A DNA stretch of 40,310 nucleotides from Collinsella sp. TF06-26 (GTDB lineage: Bacteria > Actinomycetota > Coriobacteriia > Coriobacteriales > Coriobacteriaceae), in contig NZ_NKXR01000018.1 in assembly GCF_002232035.1 (NCBI RefSeq), positions 1 through 40,310 on the forward strand, in the 5' to 3' direction. Numbering within the stretch: the stretch's first letter is position 1; each line of letters opens with the position of its first letter. A program made the translations under genes and the position numbers. This document shows, one piece after another, positions 1 to 7,366 of the stretch. Under the pieces are notes generated by a model. That model did not search any database and was not told where the DNA came from. It was given only the letters and a program-made list of their open reading frames with translations.

Positions 1-553
1 GCTTACGCTGATGAAGGGTGATGAGGGTGTCGAGGTTGCGGAAAAGAGCACCGATTTGCTCCTGTTCCTGACGGCTCCTCGGTATCGGCAACATCACTTC
101 GGCAATTTGGTTCTTGTTGATCTTCTTAGGAAATGCGATGTGAAGCGTTCTTCTATACAGCTCCATTTTGGCGCTTGGAGACTGTAGGCTTTTGTCGAGG
201 TAGTAGGAATCAACGTTAAACGGCTTGAGCAATGCGAGGCTAACGTAAAACGCCAGCTTGTCATCGGTTTCCACAACGTTGGATGTACCGATATCGCCAA
301 TGCGAGTCATCAGGACATCGCCGCGCTTTGGATACACTGGATAATCTCTGGCAAAAGCTTCCCGTGAGATGAATTTCTGCGATGTAAGTGTCGCTATATT
401 CTCGACTGATAAGAACATAACACCTTCGTCCTGATAGTCAGGAGTTTGATGGACTCCATCATAGACTGCGGCCACGTCGCCAAGCTTACGCTGTTCCCAA
501 GGGTCCGTAAAACCGGCAAAACGAATTTCGGGTACATTAGTCTTTTCCGTCAC
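1..553 (-). CDS. hsdS: Type I restriction-modification specificity subunit HsdS, N-terminal part (runs off left edge)
   Basis: Reading the minus strand from GTG at 553 gives an uninterrupted frame to base 1, about 184 residues. It opens VTEKTNVPEIRFAGFTDPW followed by EQRKL, the classic HsdS N-terminus, and ends with EQIGALFRNLDTLITLHQRK, the conserved helix that separates the two target recognition domains. The window therefore holds TRD1 and the start of the central helix; TRD2 lies outside. HsdS recognises the bipartite DNA target and binds two HsdM and two HsdR subunits. The GTG overlaps the last codon region of hsdM: the SD GGAGGTG lies in the final codons of hsdM (hsdM stop TAG at 557-555), so the two are translationally coupled. 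The gene appears truncated only by the window edge. Confidence 0.93.
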   Translation of the reverse strand, partial: MTEKTNVPEIRFAGFTDPWEQRKLGDVAAVYDGVHQTPDYQDEGVMFLSVENIATLTSQKFISREAFARDYPVYPKRGDVLMTRIGDIGTSNVVETDDKLAFYVSLALLKPFNVDSYYLDKSLQSPSAKMELYRRTLHIAFPKKINKNQIAEVMLPIPRSRQEQEQIGALFRNLDTLITLHQRK

Positions 554-554
554 G

Positions 555-3116
555 CTATTCACCTCCCAACAGTTTCCGCAGTTCAGCAATGCCCGCCATA
601 TCGAATTCATTGCCCGTGAGCTGGCCCAACATCGCTGCCAACTCGTTTTCCGCCTCATTAATCTGATTGCACACGTCCGAATAGGTTGTCGCGTACTTTG
701 CGTTCAACGCCACAATCTTCGCAATGAAGTCGCCTATAACGGCATTGGGCAGTTCGAGCAAATCAGACTGCAGCGGCTCAATCCATTTCGCAGCCAGCAA
801 TTCGTCACACTGGACATCAGTCAAGCCCTCAATAACCTTTTTTGTCGTCTCTTCGAGCGCGACAAGCGCCTTTTTGCTTGCCTTTTTGAGGTCCTTCTCC
901 TCATCGAGCAGAGTCTGAGCACGAACAAGCGCCATCTCAAAGTCGCCATTCGGATGCTTGCCGATGCTCTTCACGGCTTTCTTGAGGGATGCCGCCACAA
1001 GCATGCCGTCATCGTCAAAAACATCGCTCGAGCCTTTCTCCTCCTCATCAAGATTCTCAAGAATCTCGTCAAGCTCTTGAGATATTTCATTCAAACGGGA
1101 TTCGCGCGCGGTAATTTCTTTGACATCATCAGCGAGCAGCTGCTCTTGGACAAGCGCAAACGGCAAAATGCGGCCTGTCCAGCCATCCTGCACCTCAACG
1201 TCTTTGCCACTCTTCTTCTTAATCACCATATTTGGATCGACTTTACGCACGGCTTCCCTGCCTTCGACTTGAATAACCTCGAGGTCACCGGAAATGCCCG
1301 CCCATGCATCATCAAGAGCCTGATAGGCATCGTATTCGTCAACAAGCGCGATACCGGAAAGGGCATCGTGAAGTTGCGCCGCAATATGCTCTTCTTCGGC
1401 CACGGCGTCGATCTGCGACGCACCGTCCACCAACCTTTTCTGCAGCTCAGCAGGCAGATGCGACAGTGCATCCCGATAGCCGCCCAGAAATGAGACGACG
1501 TTGGCGTTGGTCTTTACCGTTGCCGCCACGTCGTCTGCCACGACCGCAAAGCACGACCCGCCGCCATCGCCGTAAAGCTGGCCCTTCAGGCTCGGCCACA
1601 CCTTCCAGTAGCGGTCGAGAGCGTCGATCTCGGCCTTCGGAACTCCGCCGAACATAGTGGCGTACACGTCCCAGCTTTCAGCAGCTTCGGACGAATCAAC
1701 ATAGCGCGGAATGTTGAGGTTGTAATCGTTGGCGCGTATCTCGTCGATGGTCACCAGGCGACTGAACTTGTCGATGGTCGCTCCAGTCGTGACTGCGTCC
1801 ACGATGCGGCGTATATCGCTTGCGCGCAGTTTGTTGTTTTTGCCTTCCTTCACAAAGTGCTTCGACGCATCCACGACCAGCACGTCGCTGCTCTCGCGCT
1901 GCTTGCGGAGTACCATGACGATTGTCGGGATGCCGGTGCCGAAGAAAATGTTGGCGGGAAGCCCGATAATTGCCTGAATATGGCGGTTCTCCACCAGGTT
2001 CTTGCGGATGGTGCCCTCCTCGCCGCCGCGGAACAGCACGCCATGGGGCAGAACGATGCACATGATGCCGTCGGGGCGCAAGTGGTACAAATCATGCAAG
2101 AGGAAGGCATAGTCTGCTTTGGATTTGGGGGCAACGCCGAACTTGAAGCGCGGATCGAGTTCTTTGTCTTCCGGATCCCAGTTTTGGGAGTAGGGCGGAT
2201 TCGACACCACGGCATCGACGAACAGTGGATTGTAGGTCTCATCTTTGTTCTCGACCGTATCGAACCAGGGCCAATCGTCTTCGAGCGTATCGCCATTGCG
2301 CGCCACGATGTTGTCGGGGAGTATTCCGCGCATGACCAGATTCATGCGCGTGAGGTTGTACGTGTTCTCCTTAAGCTCCTGCGCATAATACTTGATGGAG
2401 TTCGGGTCGCCGTTGCGTCGCGCCACTGCCTTGCCGATATTGATAAGCAGCGAGCCCGATCCGCTCGTGGGATCGTAGATGGTGATGTTCTCGCGTCCGG
2501 CCAGGTGCCACGAGACAATCTCGCTCATGAGCATGGACACCTCGTGCGGCGTGTAGAACTCGCCGGCTTTCTTACCGGCGTTGGCGGCGAAGTTGCTGAT
2601 GAGGTACTCGTAGATGAAGCCGAGCACGTCGTAGTCCTGGCGACCGTCCATCGGGATGTCCTTGATGAGGTAGATGAGATCGCGAGCGGCCTTGGACTGG
2701 CTCCGCGCGTCGGTGCCGAGTTTGGAGAGACCGGTCTGCAACGTGTCGAAGATGCCGTCGAAGACACGCTTGCGGGCGGGATCGATGTTGCGGCTAAAGG
2801 CAGAGAGGGCGTCGCGAACGTTCGAAATCTCGAAGTCGCCGCCTTTGGCGACCCAGGTGGAGAAGAGGTTCTCGTAGGCGATGAAGTAGCCGCACTCGCC
2901 CTTGACGAACTCGACCGTTTCTTTGTCGTTTTCCACGAGGCTCGGCAAATCCTCCTCGGCGAAATCACGTGCCTTCAGGCGGGTGATTTCGGTCTCGGAG
3001 AGGAACTTGTAGAAGATAAAGCCCAGGATGTAATCCTTGTATTCATTTGCCTCGATTTTCGAGCGCATCTTGTTGGCGGATTCCCATATCTTTGATGCCA
3101 GTTGCTGCTTGTTCAT
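555..3116 (-). CDS. hsdM: Type I restriction-modification N6-adenine methyltransferase subunit HsdM
   Basis: 853 residues. The N-terminal HsdM helical domain (about 5-150, starting MNKQQLASKIWESANKMRS) is followed by the MTase core with the SAM-binding motif DPTSGSGSLL (about 215-224) and the catalytic N6-adenine motif NPPY (306-309). The region after about residue 600 is rich in Glu, Lys and Leu and looks like a long coiled-coil extension. This places the protein in the long (about 850 aa) HsdM class rather than the usual 500-550 aa form. It methylates the adenines of the target chosen by HsdS and is also required for cleavage with HsdR. The ATG immediately follows the stop of the upstream pseudogene (TAGATG) and its 3' end overlaps the hsdS translation signals. 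No hsdR is visible; it would have to lie beyond the left edge. Confidence 0.96.
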   Translation of the reverse strand: MNKQQLASKIWESANKMRSKIEANEYKDYILGFIFYKFLSETEITRLKARDFAEEDLPSLVENDKETVEFVKGECGYFIAYENLFSTWVAKGGDFEISNVRDALSAFSRNIDPARKRVFDGIFDTLQTGLSKLGTDARSQSKAARDLIYLIKDIPMDGRQDYDVLGFIYEYLISNFAANAGKKAGEFYTPHEVSMLMSEIVSWHLAGRENITIYDPTSGSGSLLINIGKAVARRNGDPNSIKYYAQELKENTYNLTRMNLVMRGILPDNIVARNGDTLEDDWPWFDTVENKDETYNPLFVDAVVSNPPYSQNWDPEDKELDPRFKFGVAPKSKADYAFLLHDLYHLRPDGIMCIVLPHGVLFRGGEEGTIRKNLVENRHIQAIIGLPANIFFGTGIPTIVMVLRKQRESSDVLVVDASKHFVKEGKNNKLRASDIRRIVDAVTTGATIDKFSRLVTIDEIRANDYNLNIPRYVDSSEAAESWDVYATMFGGVPKAEIDALDRYWKVWPSLKGQLYGDGGGSCFAVVADDVAATVKTNANVVSFLGGYRDALSHLPAELQKRLVDGASQIDAVAEEEHIAAQLHDALSGIALVDEYDAYQALDDAWAGISGDLEVIQVEGREAVRKVDPNMVIKKKSGKDVEVQDGWTGRILPFALVQEQLLADDVKEITARESRLNEISQELDEILENLDEEEKGSSDVFDDDGMLVAASLKKAVKSIGKHPNGDFEMALVRAQTLLDEEKDLKKASKKALVALEETTKKVIEGLTDVQCDELLAAKWIEPLQSDLLELPNAVIGDFIAKIVALNAKYATTYSDVCNQINEAENELAAMLGQLTGNEFDMAGIAELRKLLGGE

Positions 3117-3517
3117 CTAGTTTTCCTCGCTTCTATAGACTTGGTCGAGCGTTTTTCCGTCGTCGCTTACCCATTCGGTCCAGCCGTTCTGGCTGCCGCC
3201 GAGCACGAACACCGCCGCGGCGCTGGGCGTCGGGAACTCGAGATCGTCGGCGAGCTCTGCGATACCGCCCGAATCGCCGAAAATCTCCCTGCGCGCGGCC
3301 ACGACGCCCGCGTTTTTCAGCAGTTGCCGTGGTCCTCGTCGAGCAGGTAGTAGACGCCGCGCTACGGGATGTTCGGTAGCGACTTCGCCTCGGCGAGGTC
3401 CTCGCTCGGAATGACGACGGTCACGAGCGACTCGCCGTCGATGTGACAGATGCGGATACGGTCCGGCTGCGCGTCTATGAGCTGGACGGTGAGAGTCTTG
3501 ACCCGGATCATGCTCAT
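3117..3517 (-). pseudogene. Decayed GIY-YIG / DUF4357 family protein gene
   Basis: Two in-register fragments of one family survive. From ATG at 3517 the frame reads MSMIRVKTLTVQLIDAQPDR and continues to LPNIP, then hits TAG at 3364-3362. Read through, it continues RGVYYLLDEDHGNC (the start of a GIY-YIG nuclease fold) and meets TGA at 3319-3317. A second frame from about 3327 to 3117 encodes a DUF4357-like C-terminus with PTPSAAAVFVLGGSQNGWTE and DDGKTLDQV. The body of the nuclease domain between them is missing, so there is an internal deletion plus a frame change plus a nonsense codon. The ATG overlaps the stop of the RHH gene upstream (ATGA) and the final TAG abuts the hsdM ATG, showing the gene was once part of the operon. 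Family assignment is from recalled motif similarity. Confidence 0.75.
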
Positions 3518-3726
3518 GCCCCTTTCTTCGCGAGCTCTTCGATCATGCAGGTGCGCACGAAGGCGGAGAAACTCATTCCTCGCAGCGCCGCCTCCTCCTT
3601 CGCTGCGTCGCGCAAGGTGTCGGGGATGCGTAGAGTCACGGAGACTTGATTACCGTTCACCAGGAAGCTCCTGATTTCGGTTTCGTCAGGGTTGCTCTTA
3701 ATGAGTTCCTTGTAGTTATCAGGCAT
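3514..3726 (-). CDS. Small ribbon-helix-helix (CopG/Arc-like) protein
   Basis: 70 residues from ATG 3726, chosen because GGGAG lies 7 nt upstream; a GTG at 3741 would add five residues. The segment NQVSVTLRIPDTLRDAAKEE followed by AALRGMSFSAFVRTCMIEEL has the strand-helix-helix pattern of Arc/CopG DNA-binding proteins: a short beta strand with alternating polar residues, then two amphipathic helices. Such proteins act as dimeric repressors, often as antitoxins. It is the first gene of the leftward hsd operon and overlaps the next, decayed gene by ATGA. It could be the autoregulator of the operon, or an antitoxin left over from a pair whose partner has decayed; the sequence does not decide between these. 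Confidence 0.72.
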   Translation of the reverse strand: MPDNYKELIKSNPDETEIRSFLVNGNQVSVTLRIPDTLRDAAKEEAALRGMSFSAFVRTCMIEELAKKGA

Positions 3727-4053
3727 CTGTGCTCCCGTCACTCGAAATGCAATACAAATGCGTTTACAGCATTATAGCGTTGCGTCCTCTATGTAAAATT
3801 CGTTGATTGGTGAACATTTAATTCCAGGCGACAAGAACAAATGGGGGGCAAATACAAAATGAAGGCAACCGAGGCGAATCTGCCCCACCTTATGAGTGTG
3901 GCGAAGACTTACCTACATGAAAGCGGGTAAAAGTGGGGCTATCGTTGGCCGTTTGCCAGCGCTGTGGCAAGTTGTCGGTGCAATGCCTGGGGCATTTGAG
4001 ATAAGTCATAGTGCTACAACACGGTCGTGCTATGGCAGAAAGGCAGGTTTCGC
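3727..4053. other. Divergent intergenic region between the RHH operon and the Mrr-type gene
   Basis: About 330 bp, visibly more AT-rich than its surroundings near 3750-3860. It holds the leftward promoter candidate and a short palindrome AATGCC-TGG-GGCATT (3982-3996). There is also a 29-codon open frame at 3841-3930 (+) without a convincing ribosome binding site. No RNA gene or recognisable protein remnant was found. Confidence 0.5.
3771..3797 (-). promoter_or_regulatory. Candidate promoter of the leftward RHH-hsdM-hsdS operon
   Basis: On the minus strand a perfect -10 TATAAT (3776-3771) is preceded by TTTACA (3797-3792). The spacer is 15 nt, shorter than ideal, though TTTTAC one base upstream gives 16. 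The inverted repeat AATGC/GCATT flanking GTTTACA (about 3758-3774) overlaps the start-site region and could be an operator for the RHH protein. Seen by eye only. Confidence 0.45.
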
Positions 4054-5049
4054 GTGGGTGCTTGGATGATTCGTGCCGGTCGTGGCGGCGTATATGCGTC
4101 CGACTGGCTCGAGCATGGCGTCATAGGTATTGGCTGGGATTTCGATGGTGCCGATATTGCCGCTATGAATCGCGAGCAGATTAGGGCAGCATACGGCCTG
4201 TCACATCCCGGCGACAGCAAGGGCAGGGTCGCGGCGGGTGTTGGCCAGGTTTACCGTTTTGCGCACGATATGACGACGGACTCGACCGTTGTCATGTACG
4301 ACCCGGAGAGCCGCCTTTATCATCTTGGCGTTATCACTGGCCCCTGCGTTGCCGTCTGCGATATGGACGGAGTGACCTACACGCGAGACGTCAAGTGGGG
4401 TGAAACCGCTCCACGTGATGTGCTTTCGCCGTCCTCTAAGAATTCGCTCGGCGGCATCCAGACCATCTTCGCTGTCTCCGATGAGGTCATGGCCGATCTC
4501 ACGAATGCTGCAAGGGACAAGTCGGTGGTGGCTTCAAATGATCCCGCCATCGATGATAACGATGCGACAAATGACGAAGAAACCCTCGCAGCGACCTATG
4601 ACAATGGCATTGAGCTCATTAAGGATCGCGTTAACCAGCTCGATTGGGAGGATATGGAGCGCTTGGTAGCGGGCCTGCTCAAGGCTATGGGCTACTGCGC
4701 TCGCGTTATGCCCAAGGGTCCTGATGGCGGTCGCGATGTGGTGGCGTCTCCGGATGCTCTCGGGCTGGAGTCGCCTCGCATTGTCGCTGAGGTCAAGCAT
4801 CGCAAGGGTGCTATGGGCGCCCCAGCGGTTCGCGCATTTATCGGTGGCCTTCGCGCAGGCGATCGCGGTCTGTACGTGTCTACGGGCGGCTTTACGAAAG
4901 AGGCACGCTACGAGGCCGATCGCGCGAACATTCCCGTGCGCCTACTCGATCTGGATGCCTTCGTGCGGCACTATGTCGAAATCTATGACAAGACCGATGA
5001 CGACACCCGTTCCATTCTTCCGCTCACCCGTATCTGGTGGCCAGCATAA
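4054..5049 (+). CDS. Mrr-type restriction endonuclease-like protein
   Basis: 331 residues from GTG 4054, preferred because AAAGGCAGG sits 6 nt upstream and the protein then opens MGAWMIRAGRGGVYASDW, like relatives that start just before a WMIRAG-type motif. A GTG at 4027 would add nine residues. The N-terminal half (about 1-150) is a compact alpha/beta module of the kind fused to Mrr domains. An acidic linker (ASNDPAIDDNDATNDEE) follows. The C-terminal Mrr_cat domain shows the PD-(D/E)XK-type pattern: GPDGGRD with D228, then AEVKHRKG with E246 and K248. Such enzymes cut foreign, often methylated, DNA. The next gene's SD overlaps this gene's stop, so the two are co-transcribed. Whether methylated DNA is its target is unknown. 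Confidence 0.82.
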   Translation: MGAWMIRAGRGGVYASDWLEHGVIGIGWDFDGADIAAMNREQIRAAYGLSHPGDSKGRVAAGVGQVYRFAHDMTTDSTVVMYDPESRLYHLGVITGPCVAVCDMDGVTYTRDVKWGETAPRDVLSPSSKNSLGGIQTIFAVSDEVMADLTNAARDKSVVASNDPAIDDNDATNDEETLAATYDNGIELIKDRVNQLDWEDMERLVAGLLKAMGYCARVMPKGPDGGRDVVASPDALGLESPRIVAEVKHRKGAMGAPAVRAFIGGLRAGDRGLYVSTGGFTKEARYEADRANIPVRLLDLDAFVRHYVEIYDKTDDDTRSILPLTRIWWPA

Positions 5050-5063
5050 AAGGAGACATTGCC

Positions 5064-5699
5064 ATGATTCAACAGGTTGCTTTCGAAGTTCCCGCAGAAA
5101 TAGCGGTGGGCCTAGCTACTGGTAAGTATGTCCAATGGGGCGGTGTTGTGCGCGACGGCGCTGGTCATATTGTTCGGCATCTTAAGCCTGCAGATGTTCA
5201 AAATGGGGCCAACAAAGCGCTGCGTATAGCTGACCAGGCAGTTCAGCTTGCGAAGCAGAACAAGAAAGTTGCTATAGCTGCGCTTGCGGTTGCGGGCGTC
5301 GCTGCGGTCGGCGGGGGCGTCTATGCGGGGGTGACTTGCGTGCGCCACAGCAAAGAAGACACGTTGCGAAAGAAGCGGATGGCAGACTTTAACTCTGCAT
5401 TCTCGGAATACCTTAAGGCTTTGGGGGATGGCGAACTTACGATCGAGATGATTGACAGGTTGGAAGACGCCATAACTGCCCTTAATGGCGGTAAGGAAGG
5501 CTTCACGGTCGAAATTAAGGGCGAGCAGTTTGAGGACATTGTTAAGTCTGTGCGCGACTACACCGATCGTTTGTCCAAGGCAAATGGCGAGAAGACCCCT
5601 AATGTCATTCCTAAGCTGTTCGAAAGGAAACCGAATGACGTTGAAGGCCTTAGGGAATGCCTTAATACTCAGCGTGAAATACTCTTGCGAGTGGCATAG
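5064..5699 (+). CDS. One-transmembrane-segment protein of unknown function, partner of the Mrr-type gene
   Basis: 211 residues from ATG 5064, with AAGGAG 9 nt upstream overlapping the TAA of the preceding gene. I do not recognise a family. Residues 1-66 look soluble. KKVAIAALAVAGVAAVGGGV begins a strongly hydrophobic Ala/Gly/Val segment (about 69-92) that should span the membrane, followed by a basic stretch (RHSKEDTLRKKR). The C-terminal 110 residues are charged and helical. Tight coupling to an endonuclease-like gene, plus a terminator right after it, makes this a two-gene transcription unit. A membrane-associated effector or sensor of a defence pair is a reasonable guess but only a guess. 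The reading frame is well supported by coding bias and ribosome binding site. Confidence 0.75.
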   Translation: MIQQVAFEVPAEIAVGLATGKYVQWGGVVRDGAGHIVRHLKPADVQNGANKALRIADQAVQLAKQNKKVAIAALAVAGVAAVGGGVYAGVTCVRHSKEDTLRKKRMADFNSAFSEYLKALGDGELTIEMIDRLEDAITALNGGKEGFTVEIKGEQFEDIVKSVRDYTDRLSKANGEKTPNVIPKLFERKPNDVEGLRECLNTQREILLRVA

Positions 5700-5708
5700 A
5701 TAAACCCA

Positions 5709-5755
5709 GCCGGCACTTGTGCATGTCGAAAGGCATACACAAGTGCCGGCCTTTT
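5709..5755 (+). terminator. Intrinsic terminator after the Mrr/TM pair
   Basis: Perfect 13-bp stem GCCGGCACTTGTG (5709-5721) / CACAAGTGCCGGC (5738-5750), 16-nt loop, followed by CTTTT. It lies 10 bp after the stop of the TM protein gene. Confidence 0.85.
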
Positions 5756-5774
5756 GACATCGTGCGGCTTGAGC

Positions 5775-5801
5775 GGCGGCGTGCAACGGCTGCACGCCGC
5801 C
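5775..5801. repeat. Perfect 11-bp inverted repeat
   Basis: GGCGGCGTGCA (5775-5785) and TGCACGCCGCC (5791-5801) are exact reverse complements around a 5-nt loop ACGGC. No T-run follows. It sits between the terminator and the 33-bp repeat array. It could be a protein-binding site or a small hairpin in an untranslated leader. Confidence 0.8.
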
Positions 5802-5857
5802 TGCGAAATGACGCGCGGGCGGCGCTTGATTTCGCCGGCTGCTGTTAGGCTTAAATC

Positions 5858-5989
5858 CGAAAAAGTGTCGAAATATCCCGTGTAAAAGTACGGAAAAGTG
5901 TCGTAATACACACTTCAAAATCCCGAAAAAATGTCGAAATGAGCACCTAATAACCACGGAAAAGTGTATCCTAGTGCTAAAACAGCACG
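5858..5989 (+). repeat. Four-unit tandem array with exact 33-bp period upstream of the DUF4143 ATPase gene
   Basis: Units start at 5858, 5891, 5924 and 5957. Each opens with a 17-bp core: CGAAAAAGTGTCGAAAT, CGGAAAAGTGTCGTAAT, CGAAAAAATGTCGAAAT and the diverged CGGAAAAGTGTATCCTA. The remaining 16 bp of each unit are poorly conserved. The last unit runs almost to the ribosome binding site (AAGGGG) of the next gene and contains GTGCT-AAAAC-AGCAC. The fixed period, about three helical turns, suggests phased protein-binding sites. Confidence 0.85.
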
Positions 5990-6006
5990 TAATAAGGGGT
6001 GCGCTT

Positions 6007-7329
6007 ATGCTGCAGAGAAAAGCGAAAGCACGGTTTGAATCTTGGCTTGCCTCGTCGCCTAACAAGGCTCTTTTGGTCAAGGGTGCCCGACAGGTAGGAA
6101 AGTCATATTTGGTCAACGTCTTTGCAAACGAATCGTTCGAAAACGTCGTAACGTTCGACCTTATCGCCGACGCGTCCGTGCGCGATTCGTTTTTGGCGGC
6201 GAAAAGTGCGGACGACCTGCTTATGCGCATGTCTATCGCTGCGACGCAGCCGATGGTTGCGAACAAGACCGTTGTGGTTATCGACGAGGTGCAGCGATGC
6301 CCCAACGTAGTGACGTTTATCAAATACCTGGTCCAGCGCGGCGACTTTCGATACATCCTTACCGGATCGCTCCTTGGCGTTGAGCTCGAGGGCATCGATT
6401 CCCTGCCGGTGGGGTATGTCGAGCAGGTCCAGATGTACCCGCTCGACTTTGAGGAGTTCTGCTGGGCAAGCGGCGTTGCTGCCGGAGCGTTTGACATGCT
6501 CAGGGGTTGTCTAAAGGACGAAAAGGAGCTCCCCGGCTATCTGTATGACCGCTTGCTCAATCTGTTCCATCAGTATGTGGTGGTGGGGGGCATGCCCGAC
6601 GCGGTCAATTCCTTCTTGGCGACGCGCAATGTCGACGAGGTTCGAAACATCCATCGCGATCTTCACGCCCTGTATCGCGATGACATCGCAAAGTACGCTC
6701 CGCCTGAGCTACGCTTGGTTATTCGCGATATCTATGATCTGATTCCCAGCGAGGCCGGTTCCAAAAACAAGCGATTCAAACTGTCATCGATTAACGGTGT
6801 CAAACGTTTTTCGCAGGTGACAGATCATTTCCTCTGGCTATCGGAGGCGGGTGTCGCGCTTCCTGTGTATAACGTAACGGCGCCCGTGGCACCCCTTTTA
6901 TTGGGGGAGCAACGAAATCTGTTTAAGCTGTTTTACTTGGACACCGGAATGCTTATGTCGTCGTATTCCAAAAGGGTCGCCCAAGGCGTTTTTGATGGGG
7001 AGGCAGAAGGCCCCTTTGGCATGAATATGGGGGCGGCATTCGAGGGCTTCGTTGCCCAAGAGCTCAAAGCCCACGGATTTAGATTGCGCTACTTTACGTC
7101 CAAAAAGGTCGGTGAGCTCGATTTTGTGGAAGAGACGTTCGATGGGGAAGTGCTCGCCATCGAGGTCAAATCGGGCAAGAGCTTTAAGTCCCACGCGGCG
7201 CTCGATAACGCACTGGCAACGAAGGGCTACGGAATCGATCGCGCCCTGGTACTTGCGGAATGTAATCTTCACCGCGATGGTGACGTGCTGTATCTGCCCA
7301 TCTTTATGGCAGGGCTTTTGGAGCCGTAA
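6007..7329 (+). CDS. AAA-type ATPase with DUF4143 C-terminal domain
   Basis: 440 residues from ATG 6007 (SD AAGGGG about 8 nt upstream); a GTG at 5974 would extend it into the 33-bp repeat array and is not favoured. The Walker A motif is GARQVGKS (26-33) and Walker B is TVVVIDEVQRCP (D93, E94). The C-terminal DUF4143 region carries a PD-(D/E)XK-like signature, GELDFVEE followed by AIEVKSGKSF. Proteins of this architecture are widespread in gut bacteria and archaea, occur in variable copy number near repeats, and lack a settled function; roles in DNA transactions or toxin-antitoxin-like behaviour have been proposed. Here it stands alone, downstream of a terminator and its own repeat array, and converges on the leftward gene at 7367. 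Confidence 0.9.
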   Translation: MLQRKAKARFESWLASSPNKALLVKGARQVGKSYLVNVFANESFENVVTFDLIADASVRDSFLAAKSADDLLMRMSIAATQPMVANKTVVVIDEVQRCPNVVTFIKYLVQRGDFRYILTGSLLGVELEGIDSLPVGYVEQVQMYPLDFEEFCWASGVAAGAFDMLRGCLKDEKELPGYLYDRLLNLFHQYVVVGGMPDAVNSFLATRNVDEVRNIHRDLHALYRDDIAKYAPPELRLVIRDIYDLIPSEAGSKNKRFKLSSINGVKRFSQVTDHFLWLSEAGVALPVYNVTAPVAPLLLGEQRNLFKLFYLDTGMLMSSYSKRVAQGVFDGEAEGPFGMNMGAAFEGFVAQELKAHGFRLRYFTSKKVGELDFVEETFDGEVLAIEVKSGKSFKSHAALDNALATKGYGIDRALVLAECNLHRDGDVLYLPIFMAGLLEP

Positions 7330-7366
7330 CGTGCCGCCGACTCTTCCGACCCTCCCTTAGCCCTCG

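Noticed and set aside
3841-3930. A 29-codon plus-strand open frame (MGGKYKMKATEANLPHLMSV...)
   Set aside because: No clear ribosome binding site, no recognisable family, and located in the AT-rich divergent spacer; too short to support.
5858-5989. CRISPR array
   Set aside because: Period of 33 bp leaves only about 16 bp between cores, the cores are imperfect, there are only four units and no cas genes are present.
5112-6497. A 461-codon minus-strand open frame spanning the TM protein, the repeat array and the ATPase gene
   Set aside because: It crosses a strong plus-strand terminator and antisense of two genes; its apparent internal repeats are just the 33-bp array translated, since 33 is divisible by three.
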